Shown here piece by piece: positions 1 through 9,328 of a stretch of DNA of 64,000 nucleotides (position 1 is its first letter; each line of letters opens with the position of its first letter). The position numbers and the translations under genes are program-made. This stretch comes from Mycobacterium europaeum (GTDB taxonomy: Bacteria; Actinomycetota; Actinomycetes; Mycobacteriales; Mycobacteriaceae): the NCBI RefSeq assembly GCF_002102155.1, contig NZ_LQOU01000039.1, positions 1-64,000 on the forward strand. Reading direction: 5' to 3'. The notes under the pieces are model-generated. The model made no database searches and was not told the DNA's origin. It worked only from the letters and a program-made list of their open reading frames with translations.

Positions 1-75
1 TGGACCAAGACAGCCGACCAAATCCTGACCAGCATCGCCAACTACTGCACCCAAATTAATGACTCAGGACACTAG
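1..75 (+). mobile_element. C-terminal end of a probable IS630-type transposase (partial, cut by window edge)
   Basis: The frame starting at base 1 is open for 24 codons and ends at a TAG at 73-75. The peptide reads WTKTADQIL followed by SIANYC and ends in NDSGH. From memory this resembles the C-terminal helix of actinobacterial IS630-family transposases, which often end in TKTADxIL..IxxYC. The rest lies outside the window, so it cannot be said whether the element is intact. It is convergent with pspM, leaving 10 bases between the two stops. In M. tuberculosis this place holds the fourth gene of the psp operon (Rv2742c, PspN), so the element may mark a rearrangement. The family call rests on a short peptide only. 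Confidence 0.5.
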
Positions 76-85
76 CCCGCGGTCA

Positions 86-898
86 TCAGCTGGCGCCGCG
101 CAGCCCGCCGAGTTCGTCGAACGCCTGCGCCCAACCGACCAGGCGGTCGGTCGCCCCGGCCAGCTCGGCGCGGTAGCGCTGCGAGGCGGCCAACTGGTCA
201 CCGTTGGCCGAAGACACCAATTGGGCTGCGGCGGTGACCATTTCGTTGTACTGGCGAACGCCGGCGCTCAACTGTGCGGTGAACGCGTTGATGGTCGGCA
301 CCAGATACGACCGTGACGATTCGCTGGACTGCGCCGCCCGCTCCATCGACACCACCTCCGCGGCGGTGGCCGCCATGGCCGCCGAGGTCTTGTTGGCCGC
401 CGCGCTCAGGTCGCGGATCTCGGCCGTCGGCAACATCGAGCCCCGCTCGATCACGCTCAGCAGCGACAGGAAACCGCGTTCGGAGGCACCCAGCGCGTAC
501 ATCGCGGGGCGCGCCGCCGAGCCGGGCGGCGGCAGCCGACGGGCGTTGGTGGGGCGCGGTGTGGGCAGCGGCTCGGAACGCAGCCACCGGTAGCGGAACA
601 ACAACAGCGTCGCCGGGACGGCCATGACGACCGCGACGGCGCCGGTGATCTCCAGCAGCAGCGCGAACCAGCCCCAGGCGGCCAGCAGCATCGTGACGGC
701 CGCCCAGAACACGCAGCCGGCGCTGAAGATCAGGCCCCATCGCAGCGCGCGGCGGCGGCGGCGCAGCAGCCGAGCGCGGGGATCCGCGGCGGCGCTGATC
801 TTCTCGGCCACCAGGCCGGACAGGTCGGCGGCGGTGGCCATCCCACGCCCGAGCAACGTGCGCCAAAGGCCGCGCCGCGTCTCGCTCACCGCCGACAC
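86..898 (-). CDS. pspM: PspM-like membrane protein of the Psp envelope-stress system (Rv2743c ortholog)
   Basis: The protein of about 270 residues has a basic N-terminal stretch, two adjacent hydrophobic segments (roughly residues 45-95 from this start) and an Ala/Ser-rich, probably helical cytoplasmic C-terminal half. It directly follows pspA: the pspA stop at 903-905 is only a few bases upstream of two candidate GTG starts (898 and 889). The 898 start gives about the length recalled for Rv2743c, while 889 gives MSETRRG; neither has a clear ribosome site. In M. tuberculosis the ortholog binds PspA and ClgR and helps preserve envelope integrity. The longer open frame reaching 1129 overlaps pspA and is not real. 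The role is inferred from orthology and position. Confidence 0.8.
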   Translation of the reverse strand: MSAVSETRRGLWRTLLGRGMATAADLSGLVAEKISAAADPRARLLRRRRRALRWGLIFSAGCVFWAAVTMLLAAWGWFALLLEITGAVAVVMAVPATLLLFRYRWLRSEPLPTPRPTNARRLPPPGSAARPAMYALGASERGFLSLLSVIERGSMLPTAEIRDLSAAANKTSAAMAATAAEVVSMERAAQSSESSRSYLVPTINAFTAQLSAGVRQYNEMVTAAAQLVSSANGDQLAASQRYRAELAGATDRLVGWAQAFDELGGLRGAS

Positions 899-902
899 CG
901 CG

Positions 903-1733
903 TTACTGGCCAAAAGGCTTCTCGGTGGCCGCGCCCCCGCTGGTCTCCGCGGGCGCGGCGGTCGCCTCCGGAGTGGCCCCGGCGGCCGGCGTCGCCCCGG
1001 TCGGCAAGGCTTCGCCGCGCATCGAGGCGCGGATCTGCTCCAGCCGGGAATGGCCGGCCATCTGCACCCCGGCCTGCTCGACCTCGAGCATGCGCCCCTG
1101 CACCGAGCCCTGGGCCAATTCGGCGGCACCCATCGCGGTGGCGTAGCGGCGTTCGATCTTGTCGCGCACCTCGTCGAGGCTGGGAACGTTGCCGGGCGCG
1201 GCGATCTCGCTCATCGACCGCAGCGATGCGCTGACCTGTTCCTGCATCTTGGCCTGCTCGAGCTGGCTACGCAGTTTGGTGCGCTCGGCGATCTTCTGCT
1301 GCAACACCATGGCGTTCTGTTCGACCGCCCTCTTGGCCTGCGCCGCTGCGTTCAGCGCCTGATCGTGCAGCGTCTTGAGGTCCTCGACGCTCTGCTCGGC
1401 GGTCACCAGCTGGGCCGCGAACGCCTCCGCGGCGTTGTTGTACTCGGTGGCCTTGGCGGCGTCGCCGGCGGCGGTGGCCTGGTCGGCCAGCGTCAGCGCC
1501 TGACGCACGTTGACCTGAAGCTTTTCGATGTCGGCGAGCTGCCGGTTGAGCCGCATCTCCAGTTGCCGCTGGTTGCCGATCACCTGCGCCGCCTGCTGGG
1601 TGAGCGCCTGGTGGGTGCGTTGCGCTTCCTCGATGGCCTGCTGGATCTGCACTTTGGGGTCGGCGTGCTCGTCGATCTTCGCGTTGAACAGCGCCATGAG
1701 GTACTTCCACGCTTTGACGAACGGATTGGCCAT
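903..1733 (-). CDS. pspA: PspA/IM30-family envelope-stress protein (35 kDa antigen, Rv2744c ortholog)
   Basis: The 276-residue protein starts MANPFVKAWKYLMALFNAKI, an amphipathic N-terminal helix typical of PspA/IM30, followed by DPKVQIQQAIEEAQ and a long coiled coil up to about residue 220. The last 45 residues are a low-complexity Ala/Pro/Thr tail ending EKPFGQ, a mycobacterial addition. PspA proteins bind stressed inner membranes as oligomers and support membrane integrity. The mycobacterial version also binds ClgR and dampens its activity. It is second in the clgR-pspA-pspM transcript, 128 bases after clgR. The length matches the family, and no Pro/Gly breaks the coiled-coil region. Confidence 0.95.
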   Translation of the reverse strand: MANPFVKAWKYLMALFNAKIDEHADPKVQIQQAIEEAQRTHQALTQQAAQVIGNQRQLEMRLNRQLADIEKLQVNVRQALTLADQATAAGDAAKATEYNNAAEAFAAQLVTAEQSVEDLKTLHDQALNAAAQAKRAVEQNAMVLQQKIAERTKLRSQLEQAKMQEQVSASLRSMSEIAAPGNVPSLDEVRDKIERRYATAMGAAELAQGSVQGRMLEVEQAGVQMAGHSRLEQIRASMRGEALPTGATPAAGATPEATAAPAETSGGAATEKPFGQ

Positions 1734-1861
1734 GAGTGAGCTCCACCTTCGCTTCTTGTGGGCCGGACGGCCCCTGGATGGGCCCGTCGCCTGTCGCTCA
1801 ATTTAGTGGGTCGGCGCCGATCGCCCTACCCCTGACGTGGGATCCCGGGTGCGGGCCGCGT

Positions 1862-2188
1862 TCAGGCGATCGCCAGGGACGCCACCGGCGGGATGACGAC
1901 CTTGGTGTCGGCGTCGATGCTCGGACCGCGCAGCCCGTCGGCGGGCGTCCGCTCCACACCGGCCATCCGCTCGCCCGCGTCGATCAGGACCGACGACAGC
2001 GGCACCCGCAAGGCGTCGCAGATGGCGTTGAGCAGCTCGCTGGAGGGCTCCTTGCGCCCGCGTTCGACCTCGGACAGATAGCCGAGGCTCACCCGCGCCG
2101 AATCGGACACCTCGCGCAGCGTCCGGCCCTGTGTCATCCGGGACTCCCGCAGCACGTCGCCGATGACCTCGCGCACTAATGGCGGCAT
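1862..2188 (-). CDS. clgR: ClgR, Cro/CI-type transcription factor of Clp protease and Psp genes
   Basis: The protein has 108 residues. An HTH of the XRE family spans roughly residues 10-65, including GRTLREVSDSARVSLGYLSEVERGRKEPS. ClgR activates clp protease genes and its own operon in mycobacteria and corynebacteria. A strong ribosome site (AAGGAGGG, 8 bases upstream) supports the ATG at 2188. The C-terminus, PPVASLAIA, is small and hydrophobic, like the Ala-rich tails that expose ClgR of other actinobacteria to ClpP; degradation of this protein is inference. It is the first gene of the clgR-pspA-pspM operon and is preceded by a SigE-type promoter. Confidence 0.93.
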   Translation of the reverse strand: MPPLVREVIGDVLRESRMTQGRTLREVSDSARVSLGYLSEVERGRKEPSSELLNAICDALRVPLSSVLIDAGERMAGVERTPADGLRGPSIDADTKVVIPPVASLAIA

Positions 2189-2262
2189 TTTCCGCCCTCC
2201 TTCGTCCAGTCAGCCCGCGCCCGGAGCGAAACGGCCCCGTCCGGCAGGCGCTCATTAGGTGG

Positions 2263-2289
2263 AACGCGGCCGGCGGGGTCTTGGTTCCC
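2263..2289 (-). promoter_or_regulatory. Probable SigE-dependent promoter of clgR-pspA-pspM
   Basis: On the minus strand GGGAACC (2289-2283) is followed after exactly 16 bases by CGTT (2266-2263). This fits the mycobacterial SigE -35/-10 consensus as recalled (GGGAACC, about 15-17 bases, CGTT). It lies about 75 bases upstream of the clgR ATG. The M. tuberculosis clgR operon is SigE-controlled, so motif, spacing and position agree. A weak ClgR-box-like match (TTTCGC-N5-GCG, 2231-2218) lies between the promoter and the gene and could serve autoregulation, but it has one mismatch to the motif I recall. Confidence 0.7.
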
Positions 2290-2305
2290 GTTCCGCGGGA
2301 CAGAT

Positions 2306-2932
2306 TCAGTCGGTGGTGCGGCGCACTTCGCGGACGGTCGACACGAGGTAGTCGATGCCGGTGACGATGGTCAGGACGATGGCCGCGCCCATCACCACCG
2401 CGGCCGTCACGCGGAAGGGACCGGACAGGGGCAGGATGAACAAGCCGATCGCCACGGACTGCACCACCGTCTTGATCTTGCCGCCCCAACTGGCCGGGAT
2501 GACGCCGCGGCGAATCACGGCCAGGCGCAGCACGGTCACGCCGAGCTCGCGGGCCAGGATGACCACCGTGACCCACCAGGGCAGGTCGCCGAGCATCGAC
2601 AGCCCGATCAGCGCCGACCCGATCAGCGTCTTGTCCGCGATCGGATCGACGAACGCGCCGAATTCGGTTGCCATTCCGTAGTTGCGGGCCAGCAGGCCAT
2701 CCAGCCGATCGGTGATGACCGCGAGCGTGAAGATCACGAACGCCACGATCCGGAAGGCGATCTCGTGGCCGTCCTTGGCGAACAGCGCGAGCAGGAAGAC
2801 CGGGACCAGCACCAGCCGGAGCAGCGTCAGCGTGTTGGCGAGGTTTGCGATGTGGACGCGGCCCGGAGGTCCCATCACCGGACCCGTTTGCGGCTGCCCC
2901 GACACGGCAACAGAATAACTGTTGGTCAGCAC
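2306..2932 (-). CDS. pgsA3: CDP-alcohol phosphatidyltransferase, phosphatidylglycerophosphate synthase type (PgsA3)
   Basis: The 208-residue integral membrane protein carries the complete family signature, DRLDGLLARN then GAFVDPIADK (D-x2-D-G-x2-A-R-x8-G-x3-D-x3-D), at about residues 74-101. Five or six hydrophobic helices surround it (for example LRLVLVPVFLLALFA, IVAFVIFTLAV, WVTVVILA, VAIGLFILPL). The family joins CDP-diacylglycerol to an alcohol phosphate; for PgsA the acceptor is glycerol 3-phosphate. It sits just upstream of clgR in the same direction (117 bases) and divergently from argA, the two starts being 29 bases apart. The first 25 residues are not family-like, so an internal start is possible. 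Confidence 0.9.
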   Translation of the reverse strand: MLTNSYSVAVSGQPQTGPVMGPPGRVHIANLANTLTLLRLVLVPVFLLALFAKDGHEIAFRIVAFVIFTLAVITDRLDGLLARNYGMATEFGAFVDPIADKTLIGSALIGLSMLGDLPWWVTVVILARELGVTVLRLAVIRRGVIPASWGGKIKTVVQSVAIGLFILPLSGPFRVTAAVVMGAAIVLTIVTGIDYLVSTVREVRRTTD

Positions 2933-2961
2933 GCCCGTCCCGGATGCCGATACTGTTAGCC

Positions 2962-3471
2962 GTGACCGAAAGCTCGCAGGACTGTCTGGTGCGACGCGCG
3001 CGAACGTCCGATGTCCCCGCCATCAAGCGACTCGTCGACACCTACGCCGGCAAGATCCTGCTCGAGAAGAACCTGGTGACGCTGTACGAGGCGGTCCAGG
3101 AGTTCTGGGTGGCCGAGCGCGAAGGCGACGTGGTGGGTTGCGGCGCGCTGCACGTGATGTGGTCCGACCTGGGCGAGATCCGCACGGTCGCCGTCGACCC
3201 GGCGATGACCGGCCACGGCATCGGCCACGCGATCGTCGACCGGCTGCTGGCCGTCGCGCGCGAGCTGCAACTGAAGCGGCTGTTCGTGTTGACGTTCGAG
3301 ACCGAGTTCTTCGGCAAGCACGGGTTCACCGAGATCGAGGGCACGCCGGTGACCGCGGAGGTGTTCGAGGAGATGTGCCGCTCTTACGACATCGGTGTCG
3401 CCGAGTTCCTGGACCTGAGCTACGTCAAACCCAACATCCTCGGCAACTCCCGGATGCTGCTGGTGCTGTAG
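2962..3471 (+). CDS. argA: Amino-acid N-acetyltransferase (stand-alone GNAT type ArgA)
   Basis: The 169-residue GNAT protein matches the mycobacterial single-domain N-acetylglutamate synthase (Rv2747), which acetylates glutamate or glutamine as the first step of arginine synthesis and lacks the amino-acid-kinase domain of classical ArgA. Visible features are VRRARTSDVPAIKRLVDTYA near the N-terminus, the acetyl-CoA loop region TVAVDPAMTGHGIGHAIVD and the ending PNILGNSRMLLVL. The GTG at 2962 (VTESSQD) is chosen because homology begins about ten residues after it. An in-frame ATG at 2944 would add six residues. Confidence 0.9.
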   Translation: MTESSQDCLVRRARTSDVPAIKRLVDTYAGKILLEKNLVTLYEAVQEFWVAEREGDVVGCGALHVMWSDLGEIRTVAVDPAMTGHGIGHAIVDRLLAVARELQLKRLFVLTFETEFFGKHGFTEIEGTPVTAEVFEEMCRSYDIGVAEFLDLSYVKPNILGNSRMLLVL

Positions 3472-3475
3472 TCCC

Positions 3476-3535
3476 GCGAGCAGACGCAAATTCTCATTGA
3501 GACGGCCCTACACGTGCGATTTTGCGTCTGCTCGC
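3476..3535. repeat. Inverted-repeat element between argA and ftsK, possible bidirectional terminator
   Basis: The 15-base arm GCGAGCAGACGCAAA (3476-3490) is perfectly complementary to TTTGCGTCTGCTCGC (3521-3535), with a 30-base loop. It fills almost the whole gap between the two convergent genes, 4 bases after the argA stop and 4 before the ftsK stop. The arm resembles a short dispersed intergenic sequence I recall from several mycobacterial genomes. A role as a shared transcription end is inferred from position and structure. There is no U-tract. Confidence 0.65.
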
Positions 3536-3539
3536 CAAG

Positions 3540-6041
<2,502 letters not shown>

Positions 6042-6219
6042 ATCGGCCAGGGTAGTCGCATCGACATCATCTGCACCACCCGCCACACGGGCAACGATTC
6101 GGCCCGTGCGCCATCTGGCGGGTCCTCCGCCGGACCGCGTGAGTAGGGTAGACAAGCGGTGATTTAGATAACAGAAGTCATGCGCGTCACCCCCACCCGT
6201 TGCCCCAGGAGGCCCCAGC

Positions 6220-6534
6220 ATGCCCGTCGTCGTCGTTGCCACCATGACCGTCAAACCCGAGTCGGTCGACGCAGTCCGCGACATCCTCACGCAGGCGGTG
6301 GAGGAAGTGCACAACGAACCGGGCTGCCAGTTGTACTCGCTGCACCAATCGGGCGAGACCTTCGTGTTCGTCGAGCAGTGGGCCGACGAAGAGGCGCTCA
6401 AGGCCCACAGCACCGCGCCGGCCATCGGCAAGATGTTCGGCGCGGCCGGCGAGCACCTCGCCGGGGCGCCCGACATCAAGATGCTGCAGCCGGTTCCCGC
6501 GGGGGACCCGGACAAGGGTCAGCTGCGGTCGTGA
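6220..6534 (+). CDS. Small antibiotic-biosynthesis-monooxygenase-fold protein (Rv2749-like)
   Basis: The 104-residue protein has the dimeric alpha/beta-barrel ABM pattern: VVVVATMTVKPESVDAVRDIL at the start, NEPGCQLYSLHQS in the middle and FVFVEQWADEEALKAH after it. Members act as cofactor-free quinol monooxygenases, haem-degrading enzymes or stress proteins, and the substrate cannot be read here. A good ribosome site (AGGAGG, 7 bases upstream) supports the start. Its stop overlaps the next start (TGATG), so it is probably translated together with the following dehydrogenase. It is divergent from ftsK across 178 bases. Confidence 0.8.
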   Translation: MPVVVVATMTVKPESVDAVRDILTQAVEEVHNEPGCQLYSLHQSGETFVFVEQWADEEALKAHSTAPAIGKMFGAAGEHLAGAPDIKMLQPVPAGDPDKGQLRS

Positions 6535-7352
6535 TGACCCGGCCACTCGAAGGCAAGGTCGCCTTCATCACCGGCGCGGCGCGCGGGCAGGGACGCGCGC
6601 ATGCGGTGCGGCTCGCCGCCGACGGCGCGAACATCATCGCGGTCGACCTGTGCGAGCAGATCGCCAGCGTCCCCTACCCCCTGGCCACCGCGGAGGACCT
6701 GGCGGAGACCGTCAAGCTGGTCGAGGACACCGGTGCGCGCATCGTGGCCGCTCGCGGCGACGTGCGCGAGCGCGCATCACTGTCGGCCGCGCTGCAGTCG
6801 GGCCTGGACGAGTTCGGCCGGCTCGACATCGTCGTGGCCAACGCCGGCATCGCTCCGATGCAGTCCGGTGACGACGGCTGGCGCGACGTCATCGACGTCA
6901 ACCTCACCGGCGTCTACAACACCATCAAGGCCGCCATCCCGACCATGGTCAAGCAGGGCACCGGCGGCTCGATCGTGCTGATCAGTTCGAGCGCCGGCCT
7001 GGCCGGCGTCGGAAGCCCGGACGCGGGTTCGGTCGGCTACGCCGCCGCCAAGCACGGCGTTGTGGGGCTGATGCGAGTGTACGCGAATCTGCTTGCCACG
7101 CAGTATATTCGAGTCAACTCGATCCACCCGTCCGGAGTCGAAACGCCGATGATCAACAACGAGTTCACCCGGGAGTGGCTGGCCAAGATGGCCGCCGCGA
7201 CCGACACGCCCGGGGCCATGGGCAACGCCATGCCGGTGGAGGTCCTGCAAGTCGAAGACGTCGCCAACGCGGTGGCGTGGCTGGTGTCCGACCAGGCCCG
7301 CTACATCACCGGCGTGACATTGCCCGTCGACGCCGGATTCCTGAACAAGTAG
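6534..7352 (+). CDS. Short-chain dehydrogenase of the mycofactocin-associated type (Rv2750-like)
   Basis: The 272-residue SDR has the nucleotide motif TGAARGQG at residues 14-21, NAGIA, active-site serines in ISSSAG, and YAAAK as the Tyr-x3-Lys pair. The segment SVPYPLATAEDLAETV after the second strand is the insert characteristic of mycofactocin-coupled SDRs. Those keep NAD(H) tightly bound and use mycofactocin as the external redox carrier, often to oxidise alcohols; the substrate here is unknown. It starts at the ATG at 6534, overlapping the previous stop by one base, and is followed after 6 bases by a methyltransferase gene. Assignment to the mycofactocin group is from the insert only. 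Confidence 0.88.
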   Translation: MTRPLEGKVAFITGAARGQGRAHAVRLAADGANIIAVDLCEQIASVPYPLATAEDLAETVKLVEDTGARIVAARGDVRERASLSAALQSGLDEFGRLDIVVANAGIAPMQSGDDGWRDVIDVNLTGVYNTIKAAIPTMVKQGTGGSIVLISSSAGLAGVGSPDAGSVGYAAAKHGVVGLMRVYANLLATQYIRVNSIHPSGVETPMINNEFTREWLAKMAAATDTPGAMGNAMPVEVLQVEDVANAVAWLVSDQARYITGVTLPVDAGFLNK

Positions 7353-7358
7353 CGGCCC

Positions 7359-8231
7359 ATGGCCCGAAATCCCGCCGCCCAGACCGCCTTCGGACCGGTG
7401 GTGTTGGCGGCCGTCGAACACAACGAGCCGCCGGGCCGCCGTCTGGTGGACGACGATCTCGCGGAGCTGTTCCTGCCGGCGCCGCTGCGCTGGCTCGTCG
7501 CGGCGACCCGCGCGGCGCCGGTGCGCCGCTTGATGATGCGCGCATCGGAGTGGTCCGGCCGCGGCCTGTGGGCGAATCTGGCCTGCCGTAAGCGATTCAT
7601 CGGCGACAAGCTGGCCGAAGCGCTGGACGGCATCGACGCGGTCGTCATCCTCGGCGCCGGATTGGACACGCGGGCTTACCTTTTGACGCGGCAGGTCCGC
7701 ATCCCCGTCTTCGAGGTCGACCTGCCGGTCAACATCGCCCGCAAGCTCAAGACGGTCCGGCGGGTGCTGGGCGGACCGCCGATGTCCGTGCGGCAGGTGG
7801 CACTGGACCTGGAGCGGGACGACCTGCTCACCTCCCTGGCCGAGCACGGCTACCACACCGACTACCGGACGTTCTTCATCTGCGAGGGCGTAACCCAGTA
7901 CCTCAGCGAGAAGACCGTCCGGCGAACCTTGGAGGGGTTGCGCGCGGCGGCGCCCGGCAGCCGTTTGGTCTTCACCTACGTCCGGCGAGATTTCATCGAC
8001 GGCACCAATCGATACGGCACCCGCACGCTCTATCGCAGCGTGCGCCAGCGGCGACAGTTGTGGCACTTCGGCCTGCAGCCCGACGAGGTCGGCGGGTTCG
8101 TCGGCGAATACGGCTGGCGGCTGCTCGAGCAGGCCGGCCCCGACGAGCTCGTTGCGCGCTACGTCGCGCCCACCGGCCGCAAACTCCCTGCGTCCCAAGT
8201 GGAGTGGTCGGCCTATGCGGAGAAGGTGTGA
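7359..8231 (+). CDS. SAM-dependent methyltransferase (mycobacterial TIGR00027/LCMT-like family, Rv2751-like)
   Basis: The 290-residue protein has the SAM-binding core VVILGAGLDTRAYLL followed by FEVDLP at the end of the second strand, then TFFICEGVTQYLSE, all diagnostic of the large mycobacterial family of leucine-carboxymethyltransferase-like enzymes. Most members have no known substrate. This one is the last gene of the three-gene operon with the ABM protein and the SDR, which suggests modification of the same small molecule (inference). It ends 43 bases before the convergent esp cassette, so it marks the left border of that accessory block. Confidence 0.85.
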   Translation: MARNPAAQTAFGPVVLAAVEHNEPPGRRLVDDDLAELFLPAPLRWLVAATRAAPVRRLMMRASEWSGRGLWANLACRKRFIGDKLAEALDGIDAVVILGAGLDTRAYLLTRQVRIPVFEVDLPVNIARKLKTVRRVLGGPPMSVRQVALDLERDDLLTSLAEHGYHTDYRTFFICEGVTQYLSEKTVRRTLEGLRAAAPGSRLVFTYVRRDFIDGTNRYGTRTLYRSVRQRRQLWHFGLQPDEVGGFVGEYGWRLLEQAGPDELVARYVAPTGRKLPASQVEWSAYAEKV

Positions 8232-8274
8232 CGGCGCACGTTCCGCGGGACTGCGACGCGCAGCCACCAACACG

Positions 8275-8865
8275 TCATCTCTTGCTGCGGTACCGGGTGG
8301 CGAACACCTCAGCCTGCGCCACAGCGGCCGACTCCGGTGATGTTAAACCGAGGCCCTGCTCCATGAACTCTTGAACGGCGTCGGCGCCGTCAGACCCCAC
8401 GTCACGCATGACTTCCGACAGGGAAGACCCGTCCAGCCAATAGCTTTGCTGCGCAGCCAATCCCTGCTGCCGGGCCAGGGCGGCAATGACCAGTATCTCG
8501 TCCGCGAGCTCGGCTTCGGTCATGCCCGTCACCTTCGGTGACAACCCGACACTTTCCATGGTGCCGTCTAGGAGCACCGACACCGACACGGTCCCGGGCG
8601 GGTTTGTCACCGTGACGACTTCGACGGCGTCCTTCTGCGGTTCCCCGGAAGCCGGACTCTGCGAGTTGATCGCGTCCATGTCGGTTGTGGTATCGGCCGG
8701 CTCGTTCGGCGAGAACTCGCCCAATGCCTCGATGACCGACTCGCTGCCTTTGCCGTCTTTGGGAGCTGAAAAGTCCAACGCATCCGATGGCGCCGGGTCG
8801 CCGGAACCGGACGTGTCCGCGGTGAAATTCAGGGCGGCCAAAGCGTCGTCGGTGGGCTGCGACAT
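8275..8865 (-). CDS. EspD/EspH-family ESX-1-associated protein
   Basis: The 196-residue protein has an acidic, disordered first half with DALDFSAP, then VTVTNPPGTVSVSVLLDG, MTEAELADEILVIAALARQ and the ending AEVFATRYRSKR. These segments match my recall of M. tuberculosis EspD (Rv3614c) and EspH (Rv3867), where the TVTNP..SVS and AEVFATRY stretches are conserved. EspH acts in M. marinum as a cytosolic factor needed for export of EspE and EspF; EspD stabilises EspA and EspC. This is the last gene of a leftward trio ordered as in espA-espC-espD. A chaperone role for the two upstream proteins is inference. A ribosome site (AAAGGAGGAG) precedes the ATG. Confidence 0.82.
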   Translation of the reverse strand: MSQPTDDALAALNFTADTSGSGDPAPSDALDFSAPKDGKGSESVIEALGEFSPNEPADTTTDMDAINSQSPASGEPQKDAVEVVTVTNPPGTVSVSVLLDGTMESVGLSPKVTGMTEAELADEILVIAALARQQGLAAQQSYWLDGSSLSEVMRDVGSDGADAVQEFMEQGLGLTSPESAAVAQAEVFATRYRSKR

Positions 8866-8942
8866 GGCTCCTCCTTTGCAAAGAATGACGTCAACGGTCG
8901 GCGGATCGAGCCCCGGTCAGCTGCTTCCCCCACTCGACGCGA

Positions 8943-9257
8943 TCAGCGCTCGAGCACCTGCGCGTCGATGTTCCTGCTTGTTTCGTCGTCGGCGCTTTGG
9001 TAAACGGCTCTCGCGGTGCGCAACTTGCCGGAGAGCTCGGTCGACGCCTTGCTCATGGCCTCGGCCGTGCTCTTCCGCGCGGCCGCGGCGTTGGTGAAGG
9101 CCACGTTGGACGCCCCGCTCACGATGCCGTGGGTGACCCAGACGGCAGCCTTGATGTTGTCGCCTGCCGTACCGGCGGTCGAGGCTTGGGTAGCCGCTTG
9201 GTCTTGCGCTGTTGCCAGCTTCTTGAGGTGTTCCGGCGTGACGATCAGGTCGGCCAT
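8943..9257 (-). CDS. EspC/EspF-family small type VII secretion substrate
   Basis: The 104-residue protein begins MADLIVTPEHLKKLA and consists of two amphipathic helices with a turn at WVTHG (residues 40-44). Near the C-terminus it carries YQSAD (residues 86-90), a YxxxD type VII export signal. The layout and the LRTARAVYQSADDE segment parallel EspC (Rv3615c), which has YSEAD at the same place. EspC is exported by ESX-1 and depends on EspA for export. The gene lies 77 bases before the EspD/H-like gene and 71 bases after the EspA/E-like gene. It has a ribosome site (AAAGGAGGAG). Confidence 0.82.
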   Translation of the reverse strand: MADLIVTPEHLKKLATAQDQAATQASTAGTAGDNIKAAVWVTHGIVSGASNVAFTNAAAARKSTAEAMSKASTELSGKLRTARAVYQSADDETSRNIDAQVLER

Positions 9258-9328
9258 AAGTCACTCCTCCTTTGCCCTGGACTGCTGTATCCGGTTGTGC
9301 CACAACATGGTTGGCTGGAAAATCGGCA

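Noticed and set aside
6042..6515. N-terminal extension of ftsK to an ATG at 6515
   Set aside because: It would run through the divergent ABM gene, which has good coding features, and the added residues do not look like FtsK.
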